From: JBJEDU01 sp051872395 | GTDB taxonomy: Bacteria; Bacillota_I; Bacilli_A; RFN20; CAG-826 | DNA: 52,203 bases | Direction: 5' to 3' | Assembly: GCA_051872395.1 (NCBI GenBank) | Contig: JBJEDU010000004.1 | Coordinates: 1-52,203 of the forward strand | Shown: positions 24,186 to 32,375 of the stretch, piece after piece | Position numbering within the stretch: the stretch's first letter is position 1 | Layout of the letters: the number at the start of each line of letters is the position of its first letter | Translations under genes and position numbers: made by a program | Notes under the pieces: generated by a model | Seen by the model: the letters and a program-made list of their open reading frames with translations, nothing else | Database searches by the model: none | Told to the model about the DNA's origin: nothing

Positions 24186-24187
24186 TC

Positions 24188-24601
24188 ATGTTACAACCAA
24201 AGAGAACTAAATATCGTCGTCCACATATTATTAAATATGAAGGACATTCAAAAGCCGGTAATGAAGTAAGTTTTGGCGAATATGGTCTCCAAGCACTTGA
24301 AGGTAATTGGATTACCACCCGTCAAATCGAAGCCGCTCGTATCGTTTTATCAAGATACACCAAACGTTCTGGAAAAATCTGGATCAGAATATTCCCACAC
24401 TTAGCAAAAACTAGAAAACCTGCTGAAGTTCGTATGGGTTCTGGTAAAGGTAATCCAGAAGATTGGGTCGCAGTCGTCAAACAAGGAAGAGTTATGTTTG
24501 AAATCGGTGGAGTCAATGAAGTTGATGCCATGGAAGCTCTCCGTTTAGCGGCTTACAAACTCCCAATCAAATGTAAAGTTGTTAAGAAAGGAGAAAAGTA
24601 G
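24188..24601 (+). CDS. rplP: 50S ribosomal protein L16
   Basis: L16 organises the A site of the 50S subunit. The 137 residues start MLQPKRTKYRRPH and contain GEYGLQALEGNWITTRQIE, KRSGKIWIRIFPH and RMGSGKGNPEDWVAVVK. AAAAGGAGAA precedes the start, 2 bases after the rpsC stop codon. Confidence 0.98.
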   Translation: MLQPKRTKYRRPHIIKYEGHSKAGNEVSFGEYGLQALEGNWITTRQIEAARIVLSRYTKRSGKIWIRIFPHLAKTRKPAEVRMGSGKGNPEDWVAVVKQGRVMFEIGGVNEVDAMEALRLAAYKLPIKCKVVKKGEK

Positions 24602-24603
24602 AG

Positions 24604-24798
24604 ATGAAAATTAATGAAGTCCGTGAAATGAGTACGAGTGAACTTAATGAAAAGCTCTACTCACTCAAAGAACAACTATTCGAATTACGTCGTAAAAAAG
24701 CTGTCGGTGCCCTCGAAAGAGGCGAAGATGTCATCGCAGTTAGAAAAGACATTGCACGTGTGAACATGGTTCTCCGTGAAAGACAATTAAGTAAATAA
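24604..24798 (+). CDS. rpmC: 50S ribosomal protein L29
   Basis: L29 is a two-helix protein near the tunnel exit. Its 64 residues have EVREMSTSELNEKLYSLK and the C-terminal RKDIARVNMVLRER typical of the family. AAAGGAGAA lies 9 bases before the ATG and overlaps the end of rplP. Confidence 0.95.
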   Translation: MKINEVREMSTSELNEKLYSLKEQLFELRRKKAVGALERGEDVIAVRKDIARVNMVLRERQLSK

Positions 24799-24815
24799 GG
24801 AGGTTATTGGTTATT

Positions 24816-25148
24816 ATGGAAAGAGCAAATCTTACCCGTCGTAGTATTCAAGGCGTTGTTGTCAGCGATAAAAACGATAAGACCATAGTCGTCCTTGTTG
24901 AAACTCACAAAAGACATGCTAAATATGGCAAACGCGTTAAATATGGTAAAAAATATTATGCTCATGATGAACATAACGAAGCCAAAGTTGGTGATACCGT
25001 CACCATTATGGAAACTCGTCCATTAAGCGCGACAAAAAGATTCAGATTAGTGTCTATCGATAAAAAAGCTCAATTGACAGTTAAAGAAGCAGAAGCCGAA
25101 TTAAAGGAAGAAATCTTAACTGGCGAAGACACTAAGGAAGGAGAATAA
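24816..25148 (+). CDS. rpsQ: 30S ribosomal protein S17 with C-terminal extension
   Basis: S17 is a primary 16S-binding OB-fold protein. The core VVVSDKNDKTIVVLVETHKR to ETRPLSATKRFRLVSI is normal. A 28-residue acidic tail then follows (KEAEAELKEEILTGEDTKEGE region), giving 110 residues where about 85 is usual. ATG 24816 is chosen over TTG 24807, which lies only 3 bases from the AAGGAGG site. Confidence 0.96.
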   Translation: MERANLTRRSIQGVVVSDKNDKTIVVLVETHKRHAKYGKRVKYGKKYYAHDEHNEAKVGDTVTIMETRPLSATKRFRLVSIDKKAQLTVKEAEAELKEEILTGEDTKEGE

Positions 25149-25150
25149 TT

Positions 25151-25525
25151 ATGATCCAAAACGAAACAAATCTCATCGTCGCTGATAACTCAGGGGCTAG
25201 AAAAGTTCGTGCCTTCCGTTTATTCGGTGGTTCAAATCGTAAATCTTCTTCAGTTGGCGATATCATCTTATGCGCTGTTAAAGATGCTATCCCAAATGCC
25301 AAAGTGAAGAAAGGTGATGTTGTCAAATGCGTCATCGTTCGTACAAAGAAAGCTATCAATCGTCCAGATGGATCGACTATCGCTTTCGATGATAATGCTG
25401 TCGTCGTCATTAATGACGATTGCAACCCAGTAGGAACTCGTGTCTTTGGACCAGTTGCTAGGGAATTAAGAGAAAAAGGAGATACTTTTATGAAAATTAT
25501 CTCTTTAGCGCAAGAAGTGTTATAA
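25151..25525 (+). CDS. rplN: 50S ribosomal protein L14
   Basis: L14 contacts L19 and the 30S subunit at an intersubunit bridge. The 124 residues start MIQNETNLIVADNSGAR and carry KGDVVKCVIVRTKK, GSTIAFDDNAVVVIND and GTRVFGPVARELR. GGAAGGAG precedes the ATG, 2 bases after rpsQ. Confidence 0.98.
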   Translation: MIQNETNLIVADNSGARKVRAFRLFGGSNRKSSSVGDIILCAVKDAIPNAKVKKGDVVKCVIVRTKKAINRPDGSTIAFDDNAVVVINDDCNPVGTRVFGPVARELREKGDTFMKIISLAQEVL

Positions 25526-25537
25526 GGAGGAATGGCT

Positions 25538-25843
25538 ATGAAACTAGTAAAAGGTGATAAAGTCATCGTTATCGCAGGAAACGATAAAGGTAAAACTGGC
25601 GAAATTCAAAAAGTTTTCCCAAAAACTAATCGTGTCGTGGTCGAAAACGTTAACATCCGTAAAAAACACAAAAAACCAACTCAACAAAATCCAGAAGGAA
25701 GCATCGTTGAAATTTACGCTCCAATCAATGCTTCTAATGTCATGCTTGTTGATCCAAAAACTAAAACACCAACACGAATTGGCCACAAGGTGGTTAAAGG
25801 TAAAAAAGTTCGTGTTGCGAAGAAAAGTGGAACCACATTATAA
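25538..25843 (+). CDS. rplX: 50S ribosomal protein L24
   Basis: L24 is an assembly-initiator protein with a KOW motif (VKGDKVIVIAGNDKGKTGEI). Its 101 residues include VENVNIRKKHKKPTQQNPEG and the end KKVRVAKKSGTTL. The ATG at 25538 is favoured because AAGGAGG (25524-25530) is 7 bases away; the ATG at 25532 lies 1 base from it. Confidence 0.96.
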   Translation: MKLVKGDKVIVIAGNDKGKTGEIQKVFPKTNRVVVENVNIRKKHKKPTQQNPEGSIVEIYAPINASNVMLVDPKTKTPTRIGHKVVKGKKVRVAKKSGTTL

Positions 25844-25857
25844 GGAGGAAAATGACA

Positions 25858-26517
25858 ATGGCAGAAGAAACAAAAAAGAAAACTACCAGTACTGCTAAAA
25901 AGACAACGAAAAAAGTTGTTGAAGAAGTAGCAGTGGAAACTCCAACAAAGAAAAGTGGACACAAAGTCAGTGCTTACATTCCAAGAATGAAAGCCAAATA
26001 TGACAACGAAGTTAAACCTGCTTTACTTGAAAAATTCAAATATTCTTCAGTAATGCAAGTTCCTGCTTTAAATAAAATTGTTATCAACATCGGTGTCGGT
26101 GATGCCCTTCAAGATAACAAGAGATTAGAAGAAGCAGTCGCGGAACTTGGCCAAATCACTGGTCAACGTCCAGTTATTACTAAAGCGAAAAAATCAGTCG
26201 CTTCCTTCAAATTAAGAGAAGGCCAAGCGATTGGTTGTAAAGTCACATTAAGAGGAACAAGAATGTATGAATTCTTCGACAAACTCGTTTCCATCGCCTT
26301 ACCACGTGTTCGTGACTTCCGTGGTGTTAGTAAAAATGCATTCGATGGTCGTGGAGATTATACCTTAGGTGTTAAGGAACAATTAATCTTCCCAGAAATC
26401 GATTACGATAAGGTCGGAAAAGTTCGTGGTATGGATATTGTTATCGTCACCACTGCGAATACTGACCAAGAAGCGTATTCCCTCTTAGAAATGATGGGAA
26501 TGCCATTCCATAGATAA
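25858..26517 (+). CDS. rplE: 50S ribosomal protein L5 with N-terminal extension
   Basis: L5 belongs to the 5S rRNA particle. The core (IPRMKAKYDNEVKPALLEKF onward, with VPALNKIVINIGVGDA and the C-terminal GMDIVIVTTANTDQEA) is standard. It is preceded by about 40 residues of Lys/Thr/Glu/Val-rich low-complexity sequence (KKKTTSTAKKTTKKVVEEV), giving 219 residues against the usual 179. The ATG at 25858 is 9 bases from AAGGAGG; the one at 25852 is only 3 bases away. Confidence 0.97.
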   Translation: MAEETKKKTTSTAKKTTKKVVEEVAVETPTKKSGHKVSAYIPRMKAKYDNEVKPALLEKFKYSSVMQVPALNKIVINIGVGDALQDNKRLEEAVAELGQITGQRPVITKAKKSVASFKLREGQAIGCKVTLRGTRMYEFFDKLVSIALPRVRDFRGVSKNAFDGRGDYTLGVKEQLIFPEIDYDKVGKVRGMDIVIVTTANTDQEAYSLLEMMGMPFHR

Positions 26518-26537
26518 GAGAAAGGAGTCTGTAACTT

Positions 26538-26723
26538 ATGGCAAAAACAAGTGCGAAGGTCCGTTGTGCGAGACCACAAAAATATAAAGTACGTGAATAT
26601 ACCCGCTGTGAACGTTGTGGACGTCCTCACGCTGTCTATTCAAAATTCCATTTATGCCGCATCTGCTTACGCGAATTAGCGTATAAAGGTGAAATCCCAG
26701 GCTTAAAGAAATCATCTTGGTAA
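26538..26723 (+). CDS. rpsN: 30S ribosomal protein S14, zinc-binding (type Z)
   Basis: The 61-residue form of S14 with the zinc ribbon CERCGRPHAVYSKFHLCRIC (all four cysteines present). This form is usual in Firmicutes; zinc-free paralogues replace it under zinc limitation, but none is in the window. AAAGGAG precedes the start by 11 bases. Confidence 0.98.
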   Translation: MAKTSAKVRCARPQKYKVREYTRCERCGRPHAVYSKFHLCRICLRELAYKGEIPGLKKSSW

Positions 26724-26744
26724 TTTAAAAGGAGGAAAAACAAA

Positions 26745-27137
26745 ATGATGTCAGATCCAATCGCGGATATGCTTACAAGAATCCGCAATGCTAATGCTTT
26801 AAAACATGAAACTGTCACTCTTCCTTCTAGTAAGATGAAAGTGGAAATTGCCCGAATTTTAAAAGACGAAGGATTCATCGTCGATTACAAAGTTCGTGGT
26901 GATGTTAAAAAAGAATTAACCTTAACCTTAAAATATACCGCGGATGGTACGCGCGTTATATCTGGATTAAAGAAAATCTCTAAACCAGGATTACGTGTCA
27001 CCGCTTCTAGCGATAAACTCCCAAGAGTATTCAAAGGTTTAGGTATTGCAATTATCTCTACTTCCCAAGGAGTTATGACTGATGCTCAAGCTCGTAAACT
27101 TGGTGTTGGTGGTGAAGTAATTGCTTATGTCTGGTAG
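26745..27137 (+). CDS. rpsH: 30S ribosomal protein S8
   Basis: S8 binds the central 16S domain and often represses the spc operon. The 130 residues read MSDPIADMLTRIRNAN, ISKPGLRVTASSDKLPRVF and GIAIISTSQGVMTDAQAR. Two ATGs in a row (26745 and 26748) are both usable; AGGAGG is 9 bases from the first. Confidence 0.98.
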   Translation: MMSDPIADMLTRIRNANALKHETVTLPSSKMKVEIARILKDEGFIVDYKVRGDVKKELTLTLKYTADGTRVISGLKKISKPGLRVTASSDKLPRVFKGLGIAIISTSQGVMTDAQARKLGVGGEVIAYVW

Positions 27138-27148
27138 GAGGTAGATTT

Positions 27149-27700
27149 ATGTCACGTATTGGAAATAAACATATCGATTTACCAGAAGGAGTTAGTGTTA
27201 CTTTAGTAGATACCAAAGCGACAATTACTGGTCCAAAAGGTACTGTTGAAGTCAAAATTAATTCTGGAATAGTAGTTAATTTAGAAGATAAAAAATTAAC
27301 ATTTACTCGACTCAATGAAAATAAACAAACCAAACAAAATCATGGTACGACCAGAGCTAACTTCCAAAACGCTATCATTGGAGTTCACCAAGGCTATAAG
27401 AAAGAACTCGAAATGAAAGGTATTGGATACAAAGCTCAAATGCAAGGAAATGATGTTGTGTTATGGGCTGGTTATTCTCATACAGTTACTATCAAACCTA
27501 ATGAAGGAGTGAAAATTAGCACTCCATCCGCGACCGAAATTCACGTCGAAGGTATTGACAAACAAGCCGTTGGTCAAACCGCAGCGAGAATTCGTGAAGT
27601 GAGACCACCAGAACCATATTTAGGTAAAGGTATTCGTTATAAAAATGAAGTCGTTCATACCAAAGAAGGTAAACGTGCTTCCGCTGGTGGTAAAAAATAA
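27149..27700 (+). CDS. rplF: 50S ribosomal protein L6
   Basis: L6 binds the base of the sarcin-ricin stem. Its 183 residues contain MSRIGNKHIDLPEGV, GVHQGYKKELEMKGIGYKA, and the signature PEPYLGKGIRYKNE. TAGGAGG precedes the ATG by 7 bases. Confidence 0.98.
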   Translation: MSRIGNKHIDLPEGVSVTLVDTKATITGPKGTVEVKINSGIVVNLEDKKLTFTRLNENKQTKQNHGTTRANFQNAIIGVHQGYKKELEMKGIGYKAQMQGNDVVLWAGYSHTVTIKPNEGVKISTPSATEIHVEGIDKQAVGQTAARIREVRPPEPYLGKGIRYKNEVVHTKEGKRASAGGKK

Positions 27701-27721
27701 AAGGAAAGGTAGGGAAAATTT

Positions 27722-28078
27722 ATGGTTACAAAACAATCTAAAAATGTTAGTAGAGTTCGCCGTCATTTACGTGTTCGTAAAAAGATTAGTGGAACTGCTA
27801 CTTGTCCAAGACTTTGCCTCTATCGTTCCAATAAGAATATTGAGGCTCAAATCATTGATGATGTCAAAGGTGTTACCTTAGTTAGTGCATCTTCGATGGG
27901 TTTAAAACTTGAAAACGGTGGAAATCAAGAAGCTGCCAGTAAAGTTGGAGCGGAAATTGCTAAAAAAGCTCTTGCTCAAAATATTGAAACAGTCGTCTTC
28001 GATCGTTCAGGATATATTTATCACGGACGTGTTAAAGCTTTAGCGGAAGCTGCTCGTGAAGCCGGCTTAAAATTCTAA
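27722..28078 (+). CDS. rplR: 50S ribosomal protein L18
   Basis: L18 completes the 5S rRNA particle with L5. The 118 residues show RRHLRVRKKISGTATCPRLC, RSNKNIEAQIIDD and FDRSGYIYHGRVKALAEAAR. Upstream is AAAGGTAGGG, a looser ribosome-binding site than elsewhere in the operon. Confidence 0.98.
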   Translation: MVTKQSKNVSRVRRHLRVRKKISGTATCPRLCLYRSNKNIEAQIIDDVKGVTLVSASSMGLKLENGGNQEAASKVGAEIAKKALAQNIETVVFDRSGYIYHGRVKALAEAAREAGLKF

Positions 28079-28094
28079 TAAGGAGATTATACTA

Positions 28095-28721
28095 ATGGAA
28101 GAAGAAAAGAAATTAAATGGTGCGGAAGTTAGTGAAGCATCAGAAGAAAAAGTAGAAGCTCCTGCGACTGATGAAAAATCTAATCATCGTCCAAATAGAG
28201 GAGATCGCCGTTCAAACCGTAGAAACGGTTCTAAAAGCGCTCCAAGAGAAAAAGAAAAGAAAGAATTTGAAGAAAGAGTCGTCTTCGTTAACAGAGTAAG
28301 CAAAACTGTTAAAGGTGGAAGACGTATGAAATTCACCGCTCTTGTCGTTGTTGGTGATCGTAAAGGTCGCTATGGATTTGGTACTGGTAAAGCCGCTGAA
28401 GTTCCAGATGCTATTAAAAAAGCTTCTGAAGCTGCCAGAAAAAATCTTCACAACGTCAAATTAGTTAAAGGCGGAACCATCTCTCACGAGATTGTTGGTA
28501 AATTCGGAGCCTGTTCAGTTTTATTAAAACCAGCTCCTGAAGGTACTGGAGTTATCGCTGGTGGACCTGTTCGTGCTATTTTAGAATTAGCAGGCGTCAC
28601 TAACGTATGCTCAAAAGTCTACGGTTCACGTGCAGCTATCAATGTTGTTCGTGCGACAAACGAAGGTTTATCTCGTTTAAAGAGTTTTAAAGAAGTTAAG
28701 GCTCTTCGTAGTAAAGAATAA
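28095..28721 (+). CDS. rpsE: 30S ribosomal protein S5 with N-terminal extension
   Basis: S5 is a decoding-fidelity protein. The core starts near residue 60 (FEERVVFVNRVSKTVKGGRR) and includes GDRKGRYGFGTGKAAEVPDA and GVIAGGPVRAILELAG. The first 55-60 residues are low complexity, first acidic, then Arg/Asn/Ser rich (NHRPNRGDRRSNRRNG), giving 208 residues against about 166. TAAGGAGA precedes the start. The usual rpmD (L30) does not follow. Confidence 0.97.
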   Translation: MEEEKKLNGAEVSEASEEKVEAPATDEKSNHRPNRGDRRSNRRNGSKSAPREKEKKEFEERVVFVNRVSKTVKGGRRMKFTALVVVGDRKGRYGFGTGKAAEVPDAIKKASEAARKNLHNVKLVKGGTISHEIVGKFGACSVLLKPAPEGTGVIAGGPVRAILELAGVTNVCSKVYGSRAAINVVRATNEGLSRLKSFKEVKALRSKE

Positions 28722-28759
28722 AAATTATAAAATTATATCTTAGTTGGGAGGTGCACAAT

Positions 28760-29200
28760 ATGAAATTGCATGAACTTCAATCTGTCGAAGGATCACGTAA
28801 AGATTCCTACCGTAAAGGAAGAGGAATTGGAAGTGGTAATGGAAAAACTGCTGGAAAAGGACATAAAGGACAAAACGCTCGTAGTGGTGGTGGAGTTCGT
28901 TTAGGCTTTGAAGGTGGTCAACTTCCTCTTTATCGTCGTTTACCAAAACGTGGTTTTAAAAACGTCAATCATAAACGTTATGCAACTGTCAATGTTTCTT
29001 TTTTAAATCGTTTTGAAGATGAAACAGTTGTCACCCCAGCATTATTAAATGAAGTTGGCTTAGTTACAAAAGAATATAATGGTATTAAAATATTAGGAAA
29101 TGGTACACTTGAAAGAAAGTTAACAGTTCAAGCTAATGCCTTCTCTAGTAGCGCAAAAGCCGCGATTGAAAATGCTGGCGGAAAAGTTGAGGTAATCTAA
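28760..29200 (+). CDS. rplO: 50S ribosomal protein L15
   Basis: L15 is a late-assembly protein. The 146 residues carry MKLHELQSVEGSRKDSYRKG, GIGSGNGKTAGKGHKGQNAR and GFEGGQLPLYRRLPKRGF. The ATG at 28760 has GGGAGGTG 6 bases before it; the GTG at 28751 overlaps that site. The end of the gene carries the ribosome-binding site of secY. Confidence 0.98.
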   Translation: MKLHELQSVEGSRKDSYRKGRGIGSGNGKTAGKGHKGQNARSGGGVRLGFEGGQLPLYRRLPKRGFKNVNHKRYATVNVSFLNRFEDETVVTPALLNEVGLVTKEYNGIKILGNGTLERKLTVQANAFSSSAKAAIENAGGKVEVI

Positions 29201-29201
29201 T

Positions 29202-30566
29202 ATGAAGAAATTTGCCGCAATCTTTAAAAACAAAGAAATTGTCAACCGTATTTTCTTTACGGTCATGATTCTCTTTGTCTTCAGAATTGGTGCGCAAATT
29301 ACGGTTCCAGGCGTTACTTTAAATGAGGATATGTCTAATTACTTATCCCAAAATAACGCTTTATCACTGATGAACTTATTAGGTGGAGGAACATTACAAT
29401 CATTCTCCATCTTCGCTCTCGGTGTTTCACCGTATATTACCGCTCAAATCATTATTCAGTTGTTATCAACTGATGTTCTACCTGCCTTGACCGAATTAAA
29501 ACGTCAAGGACAATACGGCAGAAAAAAGATTGAACTTGCCACTCGTTATCTCACCTTAATGATTGGTGCGGTACAAGCTTATGGTATTATTCAAACAATG
29601 AAAGCCAGTGATTATATTTCCTTCTCTGTTGGAAATTATGAATGGCTTACCTACCTTTACATCGTTGTTATTATGCTCGCTGGTAGCTTACTCGTTATGT
29701 GGCTCGGTGACCAAATTTCCGTTAAAGGTATCGGAAATGGTATTTCTATGATCATTTTCGCTGGTATTGTTTGCTCATTACCTTCTCAAATTATGAATGC
29801 TTTCAGTACTTGGGTTTCTAGCTCATTAGGTACTGGAAAAGAATTAACTGGTATATTCCAATTCGTTCTTTACATTCTATGTTATATCTTAATTATTGCC
29901 TTTGTGACATTCATCGAACTTTCTCAAAGAAAGATTCCGGTTCAACACTCAGGCAAAAGCGGAGGCCAAACTCAATCAATGGCCCGCGCAAGTTTCTTGC
30001 CTATCAAAATTAACTCCGCTGGAGTTATTCCAGTCATCTTTGCGAGCTCAATTTTGATGGCACCAAGCGTAATTGTTGCTTTCATTGATTCAAGTGCAGC
30101 GAACGCTGACTGGCTCGGTATATTCAATACATCAACGATGTATGAAATGCCAGGTATCAATGGAACAACTTGGTCAATGCCTTGGGGTTTAATAATCTAT
30201 ATTATTCTCACTATTGCATTTACCTTCTTCTACGCTAATTTACAAATCAATCCCGAACAACTGGCGGAAAACTTCCAAAAGAACGGTTCATATATTCCTG
30301 GAATTCGTCCAGGTAATGAAACTGAAAGATATGTTAGAAAAGTATTGAATCGCGTAACTGTTATCGGCGCTCTCGCCTTAGCGTTTATCGCTTCATTACC
30401 TTCAATTCTTACTATGAGTGGAATTTTTGGTAGCAATACTTCTTTAGCACTTGGAGGTACCGGATTAATCATCGTTGTCGGTGTTTGCTTAGAACTTAAT
30501 AACCAAATCGATGGTTTACTTGCCGGTAAATCATTCGACGAAGTCGTAGCAGGTGGAGGTCGATAA
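29202..30566 (+). CDS. secY: Preprotein translocase subunit SecY
   Basis: SecY is the channel of the Sec translocon. The 454 residues contain ten membrane helices, with RIGAQITVPGV and SLMNLLGGGTLQSFSIFALG near the first two, and QRKIPVQHSGK... in the cytoplasmic loop. NPEQLAENFQKNGSYIPGIR before helix 8 is also typical. GAGGTAAT before the start overlaps the rplO end. It pairs with SecG from 140. Confidence 0.98.
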   Translation: MKKFAAIFKNKEIVNRIFFTVMILFVFRIGAQITVPGVTLNEDMSNYLSQNNALSLMNLLGGGTLQSFSIFALGVSPYITAQIIIQLLSTDVLPALTELKRQGQYGRKKIELATRYLTLMIGAVQAYGIIQTMKASDYISFSVGNYEWLTYLYIVVIMLAGSLLVMWLGDQISVKGIGNGISMIIFAGIVCSLPSQIMNAFSTWVSSSLGTGKELTGIFQFVLYILCYILIIAFVTFIELSQRKIPVQHSGKSGGQTQSMARASFLPIKINSAGVIPVIFASSILMAPSVIVAFIDSSAANADWLGIFNTSTMYEMPGINGTTWSMPWGLIIYIILTIAFTFFYANLQINPEQLAENFQKNGSYIPGIRPGNETERYVRKVLNRVTVIGALALAFIASLPSILTMSGIFGSNTSLALGGTGLIIVVGVCLELNNQIDGLLAGKSFDEVVAGGGR

Positions 30567-30571
30567 TCTTT

Positions 30572-31222
30572 ATGAAAAAGAACATTATCTTAATGGGCCC
30601 TCCAGGGGCTGGAAAAGGCACTGCCGCGAAACAATTACAATCGGCTTTTGGTCTCGTCCATATTTCTACTGGAGATATGTTTAGAGAAGCCATTAAAGAA
30701 GGGACAGAATTAGGAAAATTAGCCAAGACCTTTATTGATCACGGTGATTTAGTTCCTGATGATGTCACGATTGGAATCGTTAAAGAAAGACTTAGCAAAG
30801 ATGATTGTGATAAAGGATTTTTACTCGATGGTTTTCCTCGCACTTTAGTGCAAGCCGAAGCGTTGAGCCAAATTTCCAAAGAAATCAATCGTCCGATTGA
30901 TGTTGTCGTCAATCTCGATTGCGATCAACAAGAACTTGTTCGTCGTATCTCAGGTCGTCGTGTATGTAAATCCTGTGGAGCGCCATATCATGTCACTACT
31001 ATGAAACCAAAAGTTGATGGAGTGTGTGATAAATGTGGTGGACCACTCATTCAAAGACCTGATGATAACGAAGAATCATTAAAAGTTCGTTTACATCATT
31101 ACGTCAGTAGTACCAAACCATTATTGGATTATTATTCAAATCTTGGATTACTTGAGAATTTCAATTCTCTCCAAGGTGCTGACGTCGTATTCGATGAAAT
31201 AAGTGAATTCTTGAAGAAATAG
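30572..31222 (+). CDS. adk: Adenylate kinase with zinc-binding lid
   Basis: Adk interconverts ATP + AMP and 2 ADP. The P-loop GPPGAGKGT is at 9-17, with STGDMFREAI, FLLDGFPRTLVQAEAL and the lid RRVCKSCGAPYH to VCDKCGG. Four cysteines (C132, C135, C152, C155) form a structural zinc site, as in most Gram-positive enzymes. The 216 residues match the long-lid form. GGAGGT precedes the ATG. Confidence 0.98.
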   Translation: MKKNIILMGPPGAGKGTAAKQLQSAFGLVHISTGDMFREAIKEGTELGKLAKTFIDHGDLVPDDVTIGIVKERLSKDDCDKGFLLDGFPRTLVQAEALSQISKEINRPIDVVVNLDCDQQELVRRISGRRVCKSCGAPYHVTTMKPKVDGVCDKCGGPLIQRPDDNEESLKVRLHHYVSSTKPLLDYYSNLGLLENFNSLQGADVVFDEISEFLKK

Positions 31223-31224
31223 CC

Positions 31225-31986
31225 ATGATTATCATTAAATCAGCGCGCGAAATAAATTTGATGAGAGAAGCTGGGAAAGTAGTGGCCCAAGTATTTAAAG
31301 AACTTGAACCACTCTGTGTTCCTGGCATCTCCACTCAAGAATTAGCCGATAGAGCTGAACATATTATCGTTTCTCATGGTTGCATTCCGACCTTTAAAGG
31401 GTATGGAGGATTTCCTGGCGCTATATGTGTATCAATTAATGAAACATTAGTGCACGGCATTCCTTCAAAAAAAATCATTCTTCGTGAAGGAGATATTGTT
31501 TCCCTTGATGTTGGAGCGACTTATCAAGGATATGTCGCGGATGCTTGCCGTACGTTTATTGTTGGAATTGCTACAAAAGAGGCAATCGAACTCGTCAAGA
31601 CGACGAAAGAGAGCTTCTTTGAGGCCGTTAAACTCATTAAACCTGGCATTCATCTAGGAGATATCTCAAATAAAATTCAAGAAGTCAATGAAGCGCATGG
31701 ATATTCCTTACCACGCGATTATACTGGTCATGGTGTTGGAGCCCACTTACACGAGGATCCCGCGATACCAAATGTTGGAGTCAAAGGATTTGGTCCAATA
31801 CTTAAAGAAGGAATGTGCCTCGCTATTGAGCCGATGGTGGCGCAAGGGAGGCCAAATACGCGTACATTGAGTGATGAATGGACAGTTAAAATGAAAGATG
31901 GAAAATTGTCCGCACATTACGAAAACACTGTTGCTGTCACCAAAGATGGCTATGAAATATTAACCATGTATGAGGGAGAAAAATAA
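31225..31986 (+). CDS. map: Methionine aminopeptidase type Ia
   Basis: Map removes N-terminal Met after deformylation. The 253 residues have the pita-bread fold residues H77 (ETLVHGIPS), D95, D106 (GYVADACRT), H169 (YTGHGVGAHLHEDP), E202 (LAIEPM) and E233 (HYENTVAVT). The start is 2 bases after the adk stop codon with only a weak GAAGAAA before it. Confidence 0.98.
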   Translation: MIIIKSAREINLMREAGKVVAQVFKELEPLCVPGISTQELADRAEHIIVSHGCIPTFKGYGGFPGAICVSINETLVHGIPSKKIILREGDIVSLDVGATYQGYVADACRTFIVGIATKEAIELVKTTKESFFEAVKLIKPGIHLGDISNKIQEVNEAHGYSLPRDYTGHGVGAHLHEDPAIPNVGVKGFGPILKEGMCLAIEPMVAQGRPNTRTLSDEWTVKMKDGKLSAHYENTVAVTKDGYEILTMYEGEK

Positions 31987-31993
31987 TTAATTT

Positions 31994-32212
31994 ATGTCAA
32001 AGCAAGATGTCATCGAAGTACAGGCGGTCGTTATGGAGAATTTACCTAACGCTATGTTTAGGGTAAAACTCGAAAACGGCGTTGTAATTCTGGCCACCGT
32101 TTCTGGAAAAATCCGAATGAATTACATTCGCATCCTTCCAGGCGATAGAGTTACAGTAGAAATCTCGCCTTATGATTTAACACGGGGGCGCATTACATTC
32201 AGATTTAAATAG
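31994..32212 (+). CDS. infA: Translation initiation factor IF-1
   Basis: IF-1 is the 72-residue OB-fold factor that occupies the A site during initiation. Motifs are VVMENLPNAMFRVKLENG, SGKIRMNYIRILPGDRV and YDLTRGRITFRFK. GAGGGAGA is about 14 bases upstream, farther than usual. Confidence 0.98.
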   Translation: MSKQDVIEVQAVVMENLPNAMFRVKLENGVVILATVSGKIRMNYIRILPGDRVTVEISPYDLTRGRITFRFK

Positions 32213-32244
32213 AATGTAAAGTAATTATTAGGAGGAAAATACTT

Positions 32245-32358
32245 ATGAAAGTCAGACCTTCAGTCAAACCTATTTGCTCAAAGTGTAGAGTGATCAAACG
32301 CCATGGTAAAGTTATGGTTATTTGTTCAGATCCAAAACACAAGCAAAGACAAGGTTAA
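32245..32358 (+). CDS. rpmJ: 50S ribosomal protein L36
   Basis: L36 is the smallest 50S protein. The frame encodes 37 residues, MKVRPSVKPICSKC at the start and CSDPKHKQRQG at the end, with C11, C14, C27 and H32 forming the zinc site (C+ form). AGGAGG is 9 bases before the ATG. It lies between infA and rpsM as in other Firmicutes. Confidence 0.97.
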   Translation: MKVRPSVKPICSKCRVIKRHGKVMVICSDPKHKQRQG

Positions 32359-32375
32359 TAAGGAGGAAATTGAAT

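Noticed and set aside
23011..28271. Idea that the L22, L5 and S5 extensions are wrong start calls
   Set aside because: Good ribosome-binding sites lie before the long starts, and no such site precedes the cores.
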